From an archaeon (GTDB lineage: Archaea; Thermoproteota; Nitrososphaeria; Nitrososphaerales; Gagatemarchaeaceae), in the NCBI GenBank assembly GCA_021811485.1, contig JAJZOO010000001.1:1-59794 (forward strand): a stretch of 59,794 nt of DNA. Reading direction: 5' to 3'. How positions within the stretch are numbered: position 1 is the first letter of the stretch; each line of letters starts with the position of its first letter. Below are positions 26,748 to 35,191 of the stretch, piece by piece. The position numbers and the translations under genes were made by a program. A model generated the notes under the pieces. The model made no database searches. It was given only the letters and a program-made list of their open reading frames with translations, and was not told where the DNA came from.

Positions 26748-27217
26748 CCCCCACCACGGCCCGGACGAGGGTGGGGGACGCCGGGCCGAAGGGCAGGGGG
26801 GTGTTCGCCGCGGGGCGGATCCCTCACTCGACGACCATCACGACCTTCAGGGGAACCCCAAGATGGATCTGGGATATCCCACTGGAAGCTTGGCCCTACG
26901 CTATCCAGGTGGACTACGACAGGTACGTCGTCCCCAGGAGGAAGGGCGTAGGGTGGTACATCAACCACTCCTGTGAACCGAACTGCGTGATGTCCGGACT
27001 ATCCATCGTCACGGAGAGAGAGGTAGAGAAGGGGGAGGAGCTAACGTTCGACTACTCCACGGACGTCGACTGGGTCGGTTTCAGGATGGAGTGCAAGTGC
27101 GGGAGCGACCGCTGCAGAGGGACGATAAGGGCGTACAGGTTCCTTCCGAAGGAGCTGAAGCGCAGGTATGGCCGGTCCGTCGCCCCTTTCATCCGGAAGA
27201 AGTACGTATTATCATAA
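26744..27217 (+). CDS. SET-domain protein (putative lysine methyltransferase)
   Basis: A protein of 157 aa. GRGVFAAGRIP starts the SET fold, NHSCEPNC forms the SAM and pseudoknot motif near 73-80, GEELTFDYS holds the catalytic tyrosine, and CKCGSDRCRGTI is a post-SET cysteine cluster. It is a small stand-alone SET protein, rare in archaea. The target is unknown; chromatin proteins are one possibility. The GTG at 26744 overlaps the TGA of the MFS gene. Confidence 0.88.
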   Translation: MTPTTARTRVGDAGPKGRGVFAAGRIPHSTTITTFRGTPRWIWDIPLEAWPYAIQVDYDRYVVPRRKGVGWYINHSCEPNCVMSGLSIVTEREVEKGEELTFDYSTDVDWVGFRMECKCGSDRCRGTIRAYRFLPKELKRRYGRSVAPFIRKKYVLS

Positions 27218-27277
27218 TTCGAGGGCGCCTCGGCCTCGCGAGGGGTGCGGGGCAGGCGGCCACCCCTTCGTCCAAGC

Positions 27278-28483
27278 CTAGCCGGCAACAGGGCCTTTGT
27301 CTGCTGCCGGCTTCGGTATCAAGAAGGCGCCCGCAGCCGAGGCCACCGCCAGTAGGGCCATGTATTCGAAAGAGAGGCCAAGCCTGTTGTAGTTGTTGAA
27401 AATGAGCGCATAGATTAGCAGAGGGCCCACAGCGTTCCCGCCGGTCGCTCCCAGTCCCCAGACGAGGGAGTTGCTGAGGGTCGAAGCGGTTTCGGGAGCG
27501 TAGTCCGCCGCGAGAGACATCAGCACCGGAAACCCGGTGTAGGCGAAGACGCCAAACAGGGAGAGCAGGGCGACCCCCAGGAGCCCCTGGACGTTGACGT
27601 ATCCCACTATCGAAGCCGCTGCCCCCAGGGAGGAGGCCGCCAACACGAGCCTGTGGTCGACCTTCTCGACGAGCCTGCCGAAGGCGGGCTGGCCCAGGAT
27701 GGCGGAAGCGTAGAACACGGTCATGGTCAGGCCCAGGGATGCCCCCAGGCCGAGGCCCCGCTGCTGGGTGAGGAACGTTGGTATGTAGGCAGCAATCCCG
27801 AAGAGCGCAGCCGACCTCACGAAGGATATTGCCACGAGCGCTACCATCGGCACCGTGAGCGCGCCGCGGATGGACTTCGCCCCAGCGTTCCTCCTGGTCC
27901 CCGCTGCCTTCGCAGACCCCAGCCCTGCCCAGATGAAAAGCGCAGCCGCGACTCCAAGCAGCCCGAAGAAGCCCATGGAGCCCGGAACGGTGAACGCAGC
28001 GGCTGCTAGGACATACAGAGTCGGATAGAGCGCCCTTCCAACGCTTCCCATGGCGCCGTTGAGCCCAAGCGCGCGCCCAGCGGTTCCGCGCCCGAAGGAC
28101 GACTGCAGGATGCTCCCCCCGAGTGGATGATAGAATGAGCTCCCGAACCCCATCCCCAGGTCACAGAGGAGGCCGACGGCGAAAAGGTCCTGGCCCCTCA
28201 GGTAGATCATCGACGTGTAGAAACCTACCAGTCCGATCCCCAGGAGCCCTATCCCAACTGCCATCAGCCTCCCTGTCTCGCCCGTCTTGTCGGCCTGGCT
28301 CCCGACAAGGATACTGAACGCCCCCGAGCTGAGGTAGAAGAGAAAGAGGAGGACCGCCACCTCCGCGTGGCTCGCCCCATACATGCTGCTGAGGACGTCG
28401 ACGATCAGCGGAAGCAGGAACACCGAGCCGTCGTTGACGAAGTGCCCGACGGATGTGAAGACCAGCGCTCTGGTCTTCCCCAC
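27278..28483 (-). CDS. MFS transporter
   Basis: A protein of 401 aa with 12 predicted membrane segments. The N-terminal HFVNDGSVFLLPLIV pattern and the GSQADKTGETGRLMAVG loop resemble fosmidomycin-resistance-type MFS carriers. The substrate is unknown. The GTG start at 28483 lies 25 bp after the stop of the class II aldolase gene, which suggests an operon and possible import or export of a related metabolite. Confidence 0.85.
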   Translation of the reverse strand: MGKTRALVFTSVGHFVNDGSVFLLPLIVDVLSSMYGASHAEVAVLLFLFYLSSGAFSILVGSQADKTGETGRLMAVGIGLLGIGLVGFYTSMIYLRGQDLFAVGLLCDLGMGFGSSFYHPLGGSILQSSFGRGTAGRALGLNGAMGSVGRALYPTLYVLAAAAFTVPGSMGFFGLLGVAAALFIWAGLGSAKAAGTRRNAGAKSIRGALTVPMVALVAISFVRSAALFGIAAYIPTFLTQQRGLGLGASLGLTMTVFYASAILGQPAFGRLVEKVDHRLVLAASSLGAAASIVGYVNVQGLLGVALLSLFGVFAYTGFPVLMSLAADYAPETASTLSNSLVWGLGATGGNAVGPLLIYALIFNNYNRLGLSFEYMALLAVASAAGAFLIPKPAADKGPVAG

Positions 28484-28508
28484 GCCGACAGGCGAGTCCG
28501 CCGAATGG

Positions 28509-29138
28509 TTACTCGCGGCCGTACGCCTCTCTGGTCTTTTTCACCCCGTCGTCGCCCAATCCAGGCGCGCCCCCCACCAACCGGCCGGCCAGATAGATCT
28601 TGGCGCTCTCCTCGAGCACCTCCAGCCTGGACGCGGCCTCATGCAGGTCCCTCCCCATCGAGAAGAACCCATGATTCTTTATCCCGACCACGTCGCACCT
28701 CTTCAGCTGGGTCGCAATCGCCCTCGCACAATCCTCCCCAGGCACAGCGTAATCCACCACTTCCATTTGCCTGATCATGACCGCGTGCTCAGGGGTCATG
28801 ACGGGTACCTTCATCCCCGCGCTGATGAGCCCGACGGCGTTGGGCGGGTGGCCATGCACGACGGCGTTCACGTCTTCCCTGGCCCTGTAGGCGGCGAGGT
28901 GGGTGGGGAGCTCGCTCGACGGTCTCCCCCTGCCGACGACCTTCCCCCCGAGTCTCACCCTGACGAGGTCGCCACGGGCCACCCCACCCTTGAAGTAGCC
29001 TGCCGGGGTGATCAGAATCTGGTCCTTCGCATCGAGGAGCGCGCTGGCATTCCCGCCTACGCCGGAGACCAGCCCCCGCTCGTACATCCTCCTGATGGTG
29101 CGGGCGAGCTCCTCTCCCAGCGGCTTCGCTCCGGCCAT
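28509..29138 (-). CDS. Class II aldolase/adducin family protein
   Basis: A protein of 209 aa. Zinc ligands are in the VVHGHPPNAV loop and the later HGFF histidine, with GGNASALL and LITPAGYFKG forming the phosphate and substrate loops. The family includes fuculose-phosphate aldolase and methylthioribulose-phosphate dehydratase; the sequence does not decide between them. A TATA-like ccataataagc lies 22-30 bp upstream of the ATG. It is probably co-transcribed with the MFS gene. Confidence 0.88.
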   Translation of the reverse strand: MAGAKPLGEELARTIRRMYERGLVSGVGGNASALLDAKDQILITPAGYFKGGVARGDLVRVRLGGKVVGRGRPSSELPTHLAAYRAREDVNAVVHGHPPNAVGLISAGMKVPVMTPEHAVMIRQMEVVDYAVPGEDCARAIATQLKRCDVVGIKNHGFFSMGRDLHEAASRLEVLEESAKIYLAGRLVGGAPGLGDDGVKKTREAYGRE

Positions 29139-29395
29139 GTTTCTTAGCTGCGGCCTGGTGCTTATTATGGTGCGTCCACCCCGCCGCCAGCTGCCGGGCG
29201 ATGGCGGACCTCTGGCGCCTCATCATCGACTGTACGACGCCGACGTGGATGGGCGCGCTTTGGCGTCCCGGGGCTCGCCGACTGCAGGCGATTGAGGGCG
29301 ATGTTCGAGGCGGCGTCGGGGGTGGAGCCCTGTGACCACTCTGACGACTGGGATCAGGTCCCTGGAGCGGCGGCCTCACGGGCAGGCGTCGTCGG
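29139..29395. other. Intergenic space between SDR and aldolase genes
   Basis: It holds the aldolase TATA-like box near 29160-29170. The rest is GC-rich DNA in which overlapping frames are open, but none looks like a protein. I see no RNA gene or repeat here. Confidence 0.4.
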
Positions 29396-30235
29396 CTAGG
29401 CCAGGCCGACCGAGGCTGCGCTGAAGTCCCAGAGGTCTCGCGCGAGGGTCTTGTCGTAGGACGCCGCGGCCGATCTCCTCTCGCGCTTACGGTCGAAGTA
29501 TTTGCCGGTCACTCCTTCGAGCTCGGGGGAGGAAGCGAGGAACACGGGCGACCCTGCCCCCTCTTCGGGGCTGATGAGGAAGAGCCTCGCGACCTTCATC
29601 ACGAAGGACAGACGCCCGAGGGGCCTTCCCCAGATGTTCGTGGCCACGGCGCCTGGGTGGAGGCAGTTCGCCGTGACCCCTGTCCCATTGAGCCTCTCGG
29701 CGAGCTCGTAGGTGAAGAGTACCTGGGCCAGCTTCGCCCGCGAGTACGCCTTCATCACACTGTACCCCTTCTCCATCTGAATGTCGCCCAGGTCGATGCG
29801 CCCGCCATAGTGCGAAACGGAAGATACGAACACGATGCGCGAGGGGGCGCTCTTCTTCAGCACGTCCAAGAGGAGGTTGGTCAGCAGGAACTGCGACAGG
29901 TAGTCGACCTGGAGGGTGGTCTCGAACCCGTCGGGGGTCACCGACCGGGTCAGCTTGGCTATCCCCGCGTTGTTGACGAGCACATGCAGGGAGTCGTGGC
30001 TCCCCAGATACGTCCGAGCGAGTTCCCTGACCGATTGGAGGGAGCTGAAATCGGCAAGAAGGAGCTCCGCGGACCTGGTCCCGCTCTCCCGCCTGATGAA
30101 GTCCATCGCCCTCTCGCCCCTTGCCCTGTCCCTGCAGACGAGGATCACCGTTGCGCCGAGTCGGGCAAGCTTCCCTGCTGTGGCCCTGCCGATGCCCGAG
30201 CTCGCTCCGGTCACCATGCACACCTTCCCGACCAT
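29396..30235 (-). CDS. Short-chain dehydrogenase/reductase (retinol-dehydrogenase-like)
   Basis: A protein of 279 aa. TGASSGIG near residue 9 binds NAD(P), NNAG is the structural motif, and SSVSHYGG with YSRAKLA supplies the Ser-Tyr-Lys catalytic set. CRDRARGERA after strand 2 suggests NADP preference. It resembles the WWOX/retinol-dehydrogenase branch, but the substrate is unknown. TTG 30250 is an alternative start; the ATG at 30235 fits the fold better. Confidence 0.88.
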   Translation of the reverse strand: MVGKVCMVTGASSGIGRATAGKLARLGATVILVCRDRARGERAMDFIRRESGTRSAELLLADFSSLQSVRELARTYLGSHDSLHVLVNNAGIAKLTRSVTPDGFETTLQVDYLSQFLLTNLLLDVLKKSAPSRIVFVSSVSHYGGRIDLGDIQMEKGYSVMKAYSRAKLAQVLFTYELAERLNGTGVTANCLHPGAVATNIWGRPLGRLSFVMKVARLFLISPEEGAGSPVFLASSPELEGVTGKYFDRKRERRSAAASYDKTLARDLWDFSAASVGLA

Positions 30236-30345
30236 CGATCCGGAATCCAAAGCTGCGCTCCCATGCCGCGACGCCGCGGCTCCTAAGCCTTCACGGGAGC
30301 CTGGGGCGCCCGGCCCATGGCTTCCTTTCGGCGTCAGCTGGCCCC

Positions 30346-30630
30346 TCAGCCCGGTCGCTCTGACCCTCGCTCTATCAGGGTTCCCACGACGGAATACGCT
30401 CTCAGGAATTCGTATCCTCTGGGGGTCATCGTGTAGTCTGTCCCGTCGTCGCCCTCCTCCGCCCGGAGGAGCCCCTTGTCCGCCAGGAACTGCAGATACC
30501 TCTTCGTCCTATCCAGGGGCGTGTTGGACGCGTAGGAGAGGTGGGTGATCCGCCCCGACCCGCCGTAGGAGTCTATGGCCCGAAGCAGCGAGCTGTAGAT
30601 GTCTAGCTTGGACCTCTTGACCTTCTTCAT
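30346..30630 (-). CDS. Winged-helix DNA-binding protein, HTH_45 type
   Basis: A protein of 94 aa. SSLLRAIDSYGGSGRITHLSYASNTPLDRTKRYLQFLADKGLLRAEEG is the compact winged helix typical of Thaumarchaeota (HTH_45), followed by a YTMTPRGYEFLRAY wing. It is probably an auto-regulator or a regulator of the adjacent operon. Its ATG at 30630 overlaps the stop of the beta-helix protein gene (ATGA), so the two proteins are co-translated. Confidence 0.85.
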   Translation of the reverse strand: MKKVKRSKLDIYSSLLRAIDSYGGSGRITHLSYASNTPLDRTKRYLQFLADKGLLRAEEGDDGTDYTMTPRGYEFLRAYSVVGTLIERGSERPG

Positions 30631-31841
30631 ACCGGAGGGGACGGGAGGGTGGAGACCCTCTCGGGCTGGCTGGCGAGGCTGACATCCCTGCCCAGACGGA
30701 TGTCTTCGACGTACTGCAACGCTCCTGATATCCTGCACTCCCTGCCCACCTCGGCGTTCTTGACGTAGACGTTCCTGAGCGAGCAGCCGGCCTCGGCCCA
30801 GAGACTGTCCGCGTAGACGTCTTCCGCCTCGGCTTTCTCTCCTATCCTGACGGTCTTTCCTACGATCGGCCCTCTCACTCGCGCCCTCCTCGCTACGTCG
30901 ATCTCTCCGGCCCTCGACCCCTCCGAGGTGGAGAGACCGCCGCCCACCTCCAGCTTTCCTACAGCCAAGGCCTTCGACGCCTCGAGCTCCCCCCCTACGC
31001 CAATGGAATCTGCTTCCACTGTCCCGCCAATCTTCGCCCTGCCTCCCACAGAAAGCTCGTCTCCGAGCGCCAGGTCCCTGGCTACCTCCATGATTCCGCC
31101 AACGGAAATCTTCTCTCCTTTCCCAGAGTCGATGGCGAGCCTCCCGCCGACGTGGATCTCTTCGAAGGCTAGCTCCCCCGCGGACCTGAGTTCTCCTCCG
31201 ACCCTTACGTCCTCCACTCCTCCGCCGCCTACCACCGCGGTGCCTCCCACCGTGAGGTCTTCGATCTTCACTTCGCCGGAGACCTCGACCGTCCCTCCGA
31301 CGTCCACATCTTCAGCTTCGACTGTCTCAGCACGCAGGCTACCGCCCACCTTGACGTCTTCGCAGACCAACGTCCTGACCTGGAGCGCGCCGCCGACCCT
31401 GACGTCGTCCGATTCCAGCCTCGCCTTCGCCTCCAAGGTTCCGCCGACCTTCACGTCATCCACCTTGGCGTCGCCGGTCAGGACCGCTGTGCCGCCAACC
31501 CGCAGGTCGTCTACGTCCGTCCTCCCACCCACCCTGACCGAGTTCGGCACGTCAACATCGTCCGCCTTCAGGTCGCCCTTCACCTCAAGGCTCGCGCCGT
31601 CTTCAAGCCTGATGTCACTGGCTTCCAGATTACCCTCCACAAGGAGGTCTCCCTCGCCCCTCACCTCTTCCGCCCTCAAGTTCCCCTTGACCGCGGACCG
31701 GCTCCTGACCACAAGGGTCCCACGCACCACCACCTCCCTCCCTGACGGAATCACAGTGGAGCCATCAAGGAGCAGGTCGCCTTCTACCTCTGAGATGGTC
31801 GCCGTCTTCCCGCGTTCAACCCTCTGTTCAAAATCGCTCAT
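30627..31841 (-). CDS. Bactofilin-like beta-helix repeat protein
   Basis: A protein of 404 aa. From about residue 100 to 300 the motif D-[VL]-x-V-G-G recurs about a dozen times with a period of 16-18 residues, the pattern of a right-handed beta-helix or solenoid as in bactofilins. Flanking segments (RSAVKGNLRAEEVRGEGD, ARVRGPIVGKTVRIGEK) resemble polymer-forming cytoskeletal proteins. There is no signal peptide or membrane segment, so it is cytoplasmic. It may polymerise, bind the membrane or act as a scaffold; this is inference. A TATA-like aatatatc lies 23-31 bp before the ATG. It is followed by a co-translated HTH gene. Confidence 0.8.
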   Translation of the reverse strand: MSDFEQRVERGKTATISEVEGDLLLDGSTVIPSGREVVVRGTLVVRSRSAVKGNLRAEEVRGEGDLLVEGNLEASDIRLEDGASLEVKGDLKADDVDVPNSVRVGGRTDVDDLRVGGTAVLTGDAKVDDVKVGGTLEAKARLESDDVRVGGALQVRTLVCEDVKVGGSLRAETVEAEDVDVGGTVEVSGEVKIEDLTVGGTAVVGGGGVEDVRVGGELRSAGELAFEEIHVGGRLAIDSGKGEKISVGGIMEVARDLALGDELSVGGRAKIGGTVEADSIGVGGELEASKALAVGKLEVGGGLSTSEGSRAGEIDVARRARVRGPIVGKTVRIGEKAEAEDVYADSLWAEAGCSLRNVYVKNAEVGRECRISGALQYVEDIRLGRDVSLASQPERVSTLPSPPV

Positions 31842-31940
31842 TGGGCCTTCGCCGCCACGGCGCTGATATATTGGCGACTCACCTAAAGTGATTACTGAAC
31901 GTGCCCTGGGTATTTAGAATCGCGAACCCACCTCGCGCCC

Positions 31941-32033
31941 ATGCCAGAAGACGACGAGGAGAGGAAGAGAGAGTCAGAACGCGACCGTGAGACAACACGG
32001 ACATCGGGATACGCCCTGTTCCTGCGCCGCTGA
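31941..32033 (+). CDS. Possible 30-aa charged micro-protein
   Basis: This frame gives MPEDDEERKRESERDRETTR plus a short hydrophobic end (SGYALFLRR). Its ATG lies 21-30 bp after the TATA-like tatttagaat at 31911-31920. The composition (acidic and basic residues alternating) may be chance. The box could also serve the DUF1059 gene downstream, but that gene has a nearer candidate. Confidence 0.3.
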   Translation: MPEDDEERKRESERDRETTRTSGYALFLRR

Positions 32034-32117
32034 AACCCCGTGCCTGCATTGGAGCAGCCGGCGCCTGCCGGCTGAACCCTTTTACAGAGTCGGGAGTGGA
32101 TAGGGAAAGAAGAAGAC

Positions 32118-32297
32118 TTGACGACATACGCGTTCAAGTGCAAGGACATCGGCATGCAGTGCGGGTTCGAAGTGAAGGGCGCCTCGTCCAGGGACGAGGC
32201 GATGCAACTGGCCGTCGTGCACGCCAAGACCGCGCACAACATGCAAACTGTCCCCCAAGAAGTGGCCAACAAGGTCAGTTCAGCGATAAGGAGCTGA
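32118..32297 (+). CDS. DUF1059 family protein
   Basis: A protein of 59 aa starting at TTG 32118: (M)TTYAFKCKDIGMQCGFEVKG, then SSRDEAMQLAVVHAKTAHNM and a C-terminal VSSAIRS. The CKDIGMQCGFEV block and the two histidines match DUF1059, a small family common in archaea and bacteria with unknown function, possibly metal-binding through Cys and His. An AT-rich cttttaca lies about 32-39 bp upstream. Confidence 0.85.
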   Translation: MTTYAFKCKDIGMQCGFEVKGASSRDEAMQLAVVHAKTAHNMQTVPQEVANKVSSAIRS

Positions 32298-32503
32298 ACT
32301 GGCCCTCCCGTATTTTCCTAGCTGTTCTTCGCCGTCGACCGAGCGTCCCACCACAACGACAAGCCCGAGCTCGGGCCAAAGTCACCCCGTCATTGCCTGC
32401 AGCCAGTCGTGGAGCCGCGCCGGGCGTAGTTCAGTTTTCCTAACCGTTTGTTCAAATCAATCACGCACCCGACCCTATAGGCCAGAGGGCCGCACCACGG
32501 GGC
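32298..32503. other. Intergenic space upstream of small hypothetical gene
   Basis: A 206-bp gap with the TATA-like ctataggcc about 28 bp before the next start. A string resembling tRNA D-arm and T-loop pieces (tagttcag, gttcaaatc) occurs near 32424-32458, but the spacing is too short for a tRNA. No other feature is seen. Confidence 0.4.
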
Positions 32504-32752
32504 GTGTCTCTGCTGGCAAGCACCGACGACGCCGAGTTGGCGGCCAAGGCATGGCTGCAGAAGAAGTATGGCAAGAGGCTCGGAAGGGTGAAGTTCGTCG
32601 AGGTGCTGAAGGACAGCGACGTCTGGACGGTGAGGGCCAACGTCAAGCTCTCTTCTGGGGTCCTGCTGATCAAGCCCCACATGGTCCAGGTCAAGATAGA
32701 CTCCAACTCGACCCAGGTCCTCGGCTATTCCGAGGCAGAAGTCGAGAAGTGA
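32504..32752 (+). CDS. Conserved-looking hypothetical protein
   Basis: A protein of 82 aa, alpha/beta in character: DDAELAAKAWLQKKYGKRLGRVKFVEV, then SDVWTVRANVKLSSGVLLIKPHMVQVKI and a last helix. The spacing of strands suggests a small PepSY-like or cystatin-like fold, only a guess. It starts at GTG 32504 after a TATA-like box. It is soluble and its function is unknown. Confidence 0.65.
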   Translation: MSLLASTDDAELAAKAWLQKKYGKRLGRVKFVEVLKDSDVWTVRANVKLSSGVLLIKPHMVQVKIDSNSTQVLGYSEAEVEK

Positions 32753-32794
32753 CCTGAAACCCTTATCGAAAGCCCCGGGCGCCCGGGTCAGACG

Positions 32795-32839
32795 ATGCCC
32801 TACTACTTGGCCGACTTCGGTCGACGGACGGCGGGGTGA
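32795..32839 (+). CDS. Possible 14-aa leader ORF of threonine dehydratase
   Basis: MPYYLADFGRRTAG, starting 27-35 bp after the TATA-like cccttatcg. Its TGA overlaps the GTG start of the dehydratase (GTGA). In a leaderless transcript this mini-ORF would be translated first and could pass ribosomes to the main gene. It is not rich in Thr, Ile or other branched amino acids, so classical attenuation is not indicated. It may also be chance. Confidence 0.35.
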   Translation: MPYYLADFGRRTAG

Positions 32840-33801
32840 CGCCTAGGGGAATGCGCCAAGGCGGTCTGCCGGGCGTCAAGGAGATTGAAGACGCGTCCAG
32901 ACAGATAGCCGGGGTCGCGTGCCGGACGCCGCTGGTCGAATCCAGGCCTCTGTCCAGACTGACCGGCCGGCAGGTCTTCCTCAAGCTGGAATGCTTCCAG
33001 CCCGTCAAAGTCTTCAAAATCAGGGGCGCCTACAACAAGGTGTCCAGGGTGGAAGAGAAGGGCGTGGTCGCGGCTTCTTCTGGGAACCACGGGATAGCGG
33101 TGGCCTACAGCTCTCAGCTGCTGCGCAAGAAGTGCACTGTCGTCGTCCCCGAGACCGCCGTGCGGGAGAAGGTCGAGGCGATCGAGGACTGTGGGGCCGA
33201 GGTGGTCAGGGCAGGCCGGTTCAGCGACGAGCGGGAGGCTAAGGCGAGAGAAATCGCGCGCGCCAACGATTCAGCCTTCGTGCACCCCTTCGACGACCAC
33301 GACGTTATTGCGGGCCAGGGGACCTGCGGCCTCGAGATCGCGGAGCAGATCGCGGATTTCGACACCGTCCTCGTTCCGGTGGGCGGAGGGGGGCTGATAT
33401 CGGGGGTCTCCATCGCTTTGAAGGAGATGGGGGTTGCTGCTAAGGTGATCGGAGTCGAGCCGGCTGTGGCCCCGAAGCTCGCGGCCGCTCTCGCCGCCAA
33501 GAAGGTGGTGCGGGTCAGGCCGGCAGGCTCAGTCGCTGACGGGCTCGTCCCGTCTGCCCTGGGGGAACTCACGTACCTAGCCTGCTCGAAATACGTCGAC
33601 GGCGCCCTGACGGTCTCGGAGGAGGAGATCATGGGCGCCACCAGCGCGATGGCGAAGGCGGCGAGGATATTCGCCGAGCCTTCGGGGGCAGCCCCCCTCG
33701 CCCCGCTACTGTCCCGGAAGGGGGACTTCGGGGACAGGGTCGTCCTCGTGGTCTCTGGGGGGAATGTCTCCCAGGACGCCCTCCGGCGGGCGCTGGTCTA
33801 G
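32836..33801 (+). CDS. Threonine/serine dehydratase
   Basis: A PLP enzyme of 321 aa. The Schiff-base lysine is in VFKIRGAYNK near residue 61, SSGNHGIA binds the PLP phosphate and substrate carboxylate, GGGGLISG is the phosphate loop, and LVVSGGNV holds the PLP ring. It deaminates threonine to 2-oxobutanoate (isoleucine route) or serine to pyruvate. There is no C-terminal ACT domain, so it is probably the catabolic or unregulated form, and serine racemase is an alternative. It starts at GTG 32836. Confidence 0.9.
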   Translation: MTPRGMRQGGLPGVKEIEDASRQIAGVACRTPLVESRPLSRLTGRQVFLKLECFQPVKVFKIRGAYNKVSRVEEKGVVAASSGNHGIAVAYSSQLLRKKCTVVVPETAVREKVEAIEDCGAEVVRAGRFSDEREAKAREIARANDSAFVHPFDDHDVIAGQGTCGLEIAEQIADFDTVLVPVGGGGLISGVSIALKEMGVAAKVIGVEPAVAPKLAAALAAKKVVRVRPAGSVADGLVPSALGELTYLACSKYVDGALTVSEEEIMGATSAMAKAARIFAEPSGAAPLAPLLSRKGDFGDRVVLVVSGGNVSQDALRRALV

Positions 33802-33929
33802 CAAAGCCCTCCGAGGGGGCTGCAGCCGGGCCCCGCCTTTGAATCAGGCCTGTTCAAGGGGGTTGAACAGCGACCGCCATGCCATTCAAAGCCGCCGTTT
33901 CAAAAACCAGCCCAGGGACACCATGGGTG

Positions 33930-34340
33930 ATGATTGGAGAACTTAGGCGGAGGCTCTCCAGGCAGGTCGAGGACCCCTGGAGCATAGAGCACGAATTCGA
34001 GCCGGAATTCAGAGGCGACTCCGAGCTCCTAGGCGGAGCGGCAGTCTTGCTGGCAGCTCAAAAGCCGACCGGGACACGCGAGACCAACGATTTAGGCATG
34101 AAGGAACACTACAAGGCCATCGTGGGGACCGCCATTGAGAGGGGTGGCTGGTACCAGGGGCAGGCGATGTCAGTCGCCTGGCTCAGGATGATACTGGCCG
34201 GCCTCGAGTCTCGGCCCTTCCCACCAGAGGCCATGTGGGAGGGCGAGCGGACGGATGCCGGGGGGATGCTACGCGGCGACATGCCTTCATACGAAAACCT
34301 ATTCCCCACGGAGAGGAGTCAGGTCTCCAGGTACGGCTAG
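33930..34340 (+). CDS. Hypothetical protein
   Basis: A protein of 136 aa starting at ATG 33930, about 25-34 bp after gtttcaaaaac; an earlier in-frame ATG at 33879 would add 17 residues of low-complexity sequence. Seen features are an acidic N-terminal helix, MKEHYKAIVGTAIERGGWYQGQAMSVAWLRMILAGLE, and a polar tail. I do not recognise it. Confidence 0.55.
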   Translation: MIGELRRRLSRQVEDPWSIEHEFEPEFRGDSELLGGAAVLLAAQKPTGTRETNDLGMKEHYKAIVGTAIERGGWYQGQAMSVAWLRMILAGLESRPFPPEAMWEGERTDAGGMLRGDMPSYENLFPTERSQVSRYG

Positions 34341-34483
34341 CGCCGGAGGGCCCCTTACCTCTGGAGGAGCGCCCGCCGATGACCGCCCCTGACGCCAGAC
34401 GGAGTCTGCTGATGCAGGCCTAGGCGCGCGCCGCCTTGCGCCGCGGTGGAAACCATTTAGCGGAGCCTCGCCAAAGTGCCGGC

Positions 34484-35185
34484 ATGTTTGATGTATCCCT
34501 GAGACTCGACCACTCTCTCCCCTTCTGCAACTTCTCCAAGCTCTTCCCGACCGTGGGAATCCAAAGGTGGTGCAACCTCCAGGTCGACATCTTGGAGTTC
34601 CAGGTCTCCAAAGAGGAGGACGCCGGGAAGCTGGAGCGGGCCCTCGGCGACATGCTGAAGTCGTTGGGCGCCCACCTGATCCGGTTCAACAGGTACTCTT
34701 CCAAGAACATGGAGGCGGTGGTCGGATGCAAGTGCGCTACGGACAACTCCACAGTCGCCATGATTGAATGGGCGGAGTGCATACCGGTCATGCCTGTAAA
34801 CTACCGCGGAGGGTTCGAGCACTGTCGCCTGCTCGCCTTCACCAAGGGGACGTTGGACGGCGCCTTGGAGGCGCTTTCGAAGGTGTCCAAGGTCGAGGTC
34901 GAGAACAAGTCGGTGGTGCCGAGAGAGTCGGCGAGGGGGGCCATCACCGTCCCTGTGGACGAGTTCCTGGGGGCGCTGACGAAGAAGCAGCTCGAAGCGT
35001 TCGTCACCGCCCTGCAGATGGGATACTATGGCATGCCCAAGGGCGCGACCATGGATGAAATCGCCGCCAACCAGGGGATGAAGAGGTCTACCTACGAGGA
35101 GCACCTCAGGAAGGCGGAGCTGAAGATACTGCAGGCGGTCAGGCCGTACGCCAGGCTTGCCTACGTCACGTCCCAGGAAGACTAG
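34484..35185 (+). CDS. HTH_10-type transcriptional regulator (bacterio-opsin-activator-like)
   Basis: A protein of 233 aa. The C-terminal 60 residues (LTKKQLEAFVTALQMGYYGMPKGATMDEIAANQGMKRSTYEEHLRKAELKIL) are an HTH_10 domain with the YY-P signature. The N-terminal half is an alpha/beta sensor-like region with FDVSLRLDHSLPFCNFSKLFP and several cysteines and histidines (CKCATDN), possibly for metal or ligand sensing. The ATG at 34484 lies 24-33 bp after accatttagc; the longer frame upstream is not used. Confidence 0.88.
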   Translation: MFDVSLRLDHSLPFCNFSKLFPTVGIQRWCNLQVDILEFQVSKEEDAGKLERALGDMLKSLGAHLIRFNRYSSKNMEAVVGCKCATDNSTVAMIEWAECIPVMPVNYRGGFEHCRLLAFTKGTLDGALEALSKVSKVEVENKSVVPRESARGAITVPVDEFLGALTKKQLEAFVTALQMGYYGMPKGATMDEIAANQGMKRSTYEEHLRKAELKILQAVRPYARLAYVTSQED

Positions 35186-35191
35186 CGGGGC

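Noticed and set aside
30928-31866. 312-codon plus-strand frame opposite the repeat protein
   Set aside because: Its Ser/Thr/Pro repeats mirror the VGG repeats on the coding strand.
32418-32475. tRNA-like pieces (tagttcag and gttcaaatc)
   Set aside because: The distance between the D-arm-like and T-loop-like strings is too short for a tRNA, there is no anticodon stem, and the ends do not pair as an acceptor stem.
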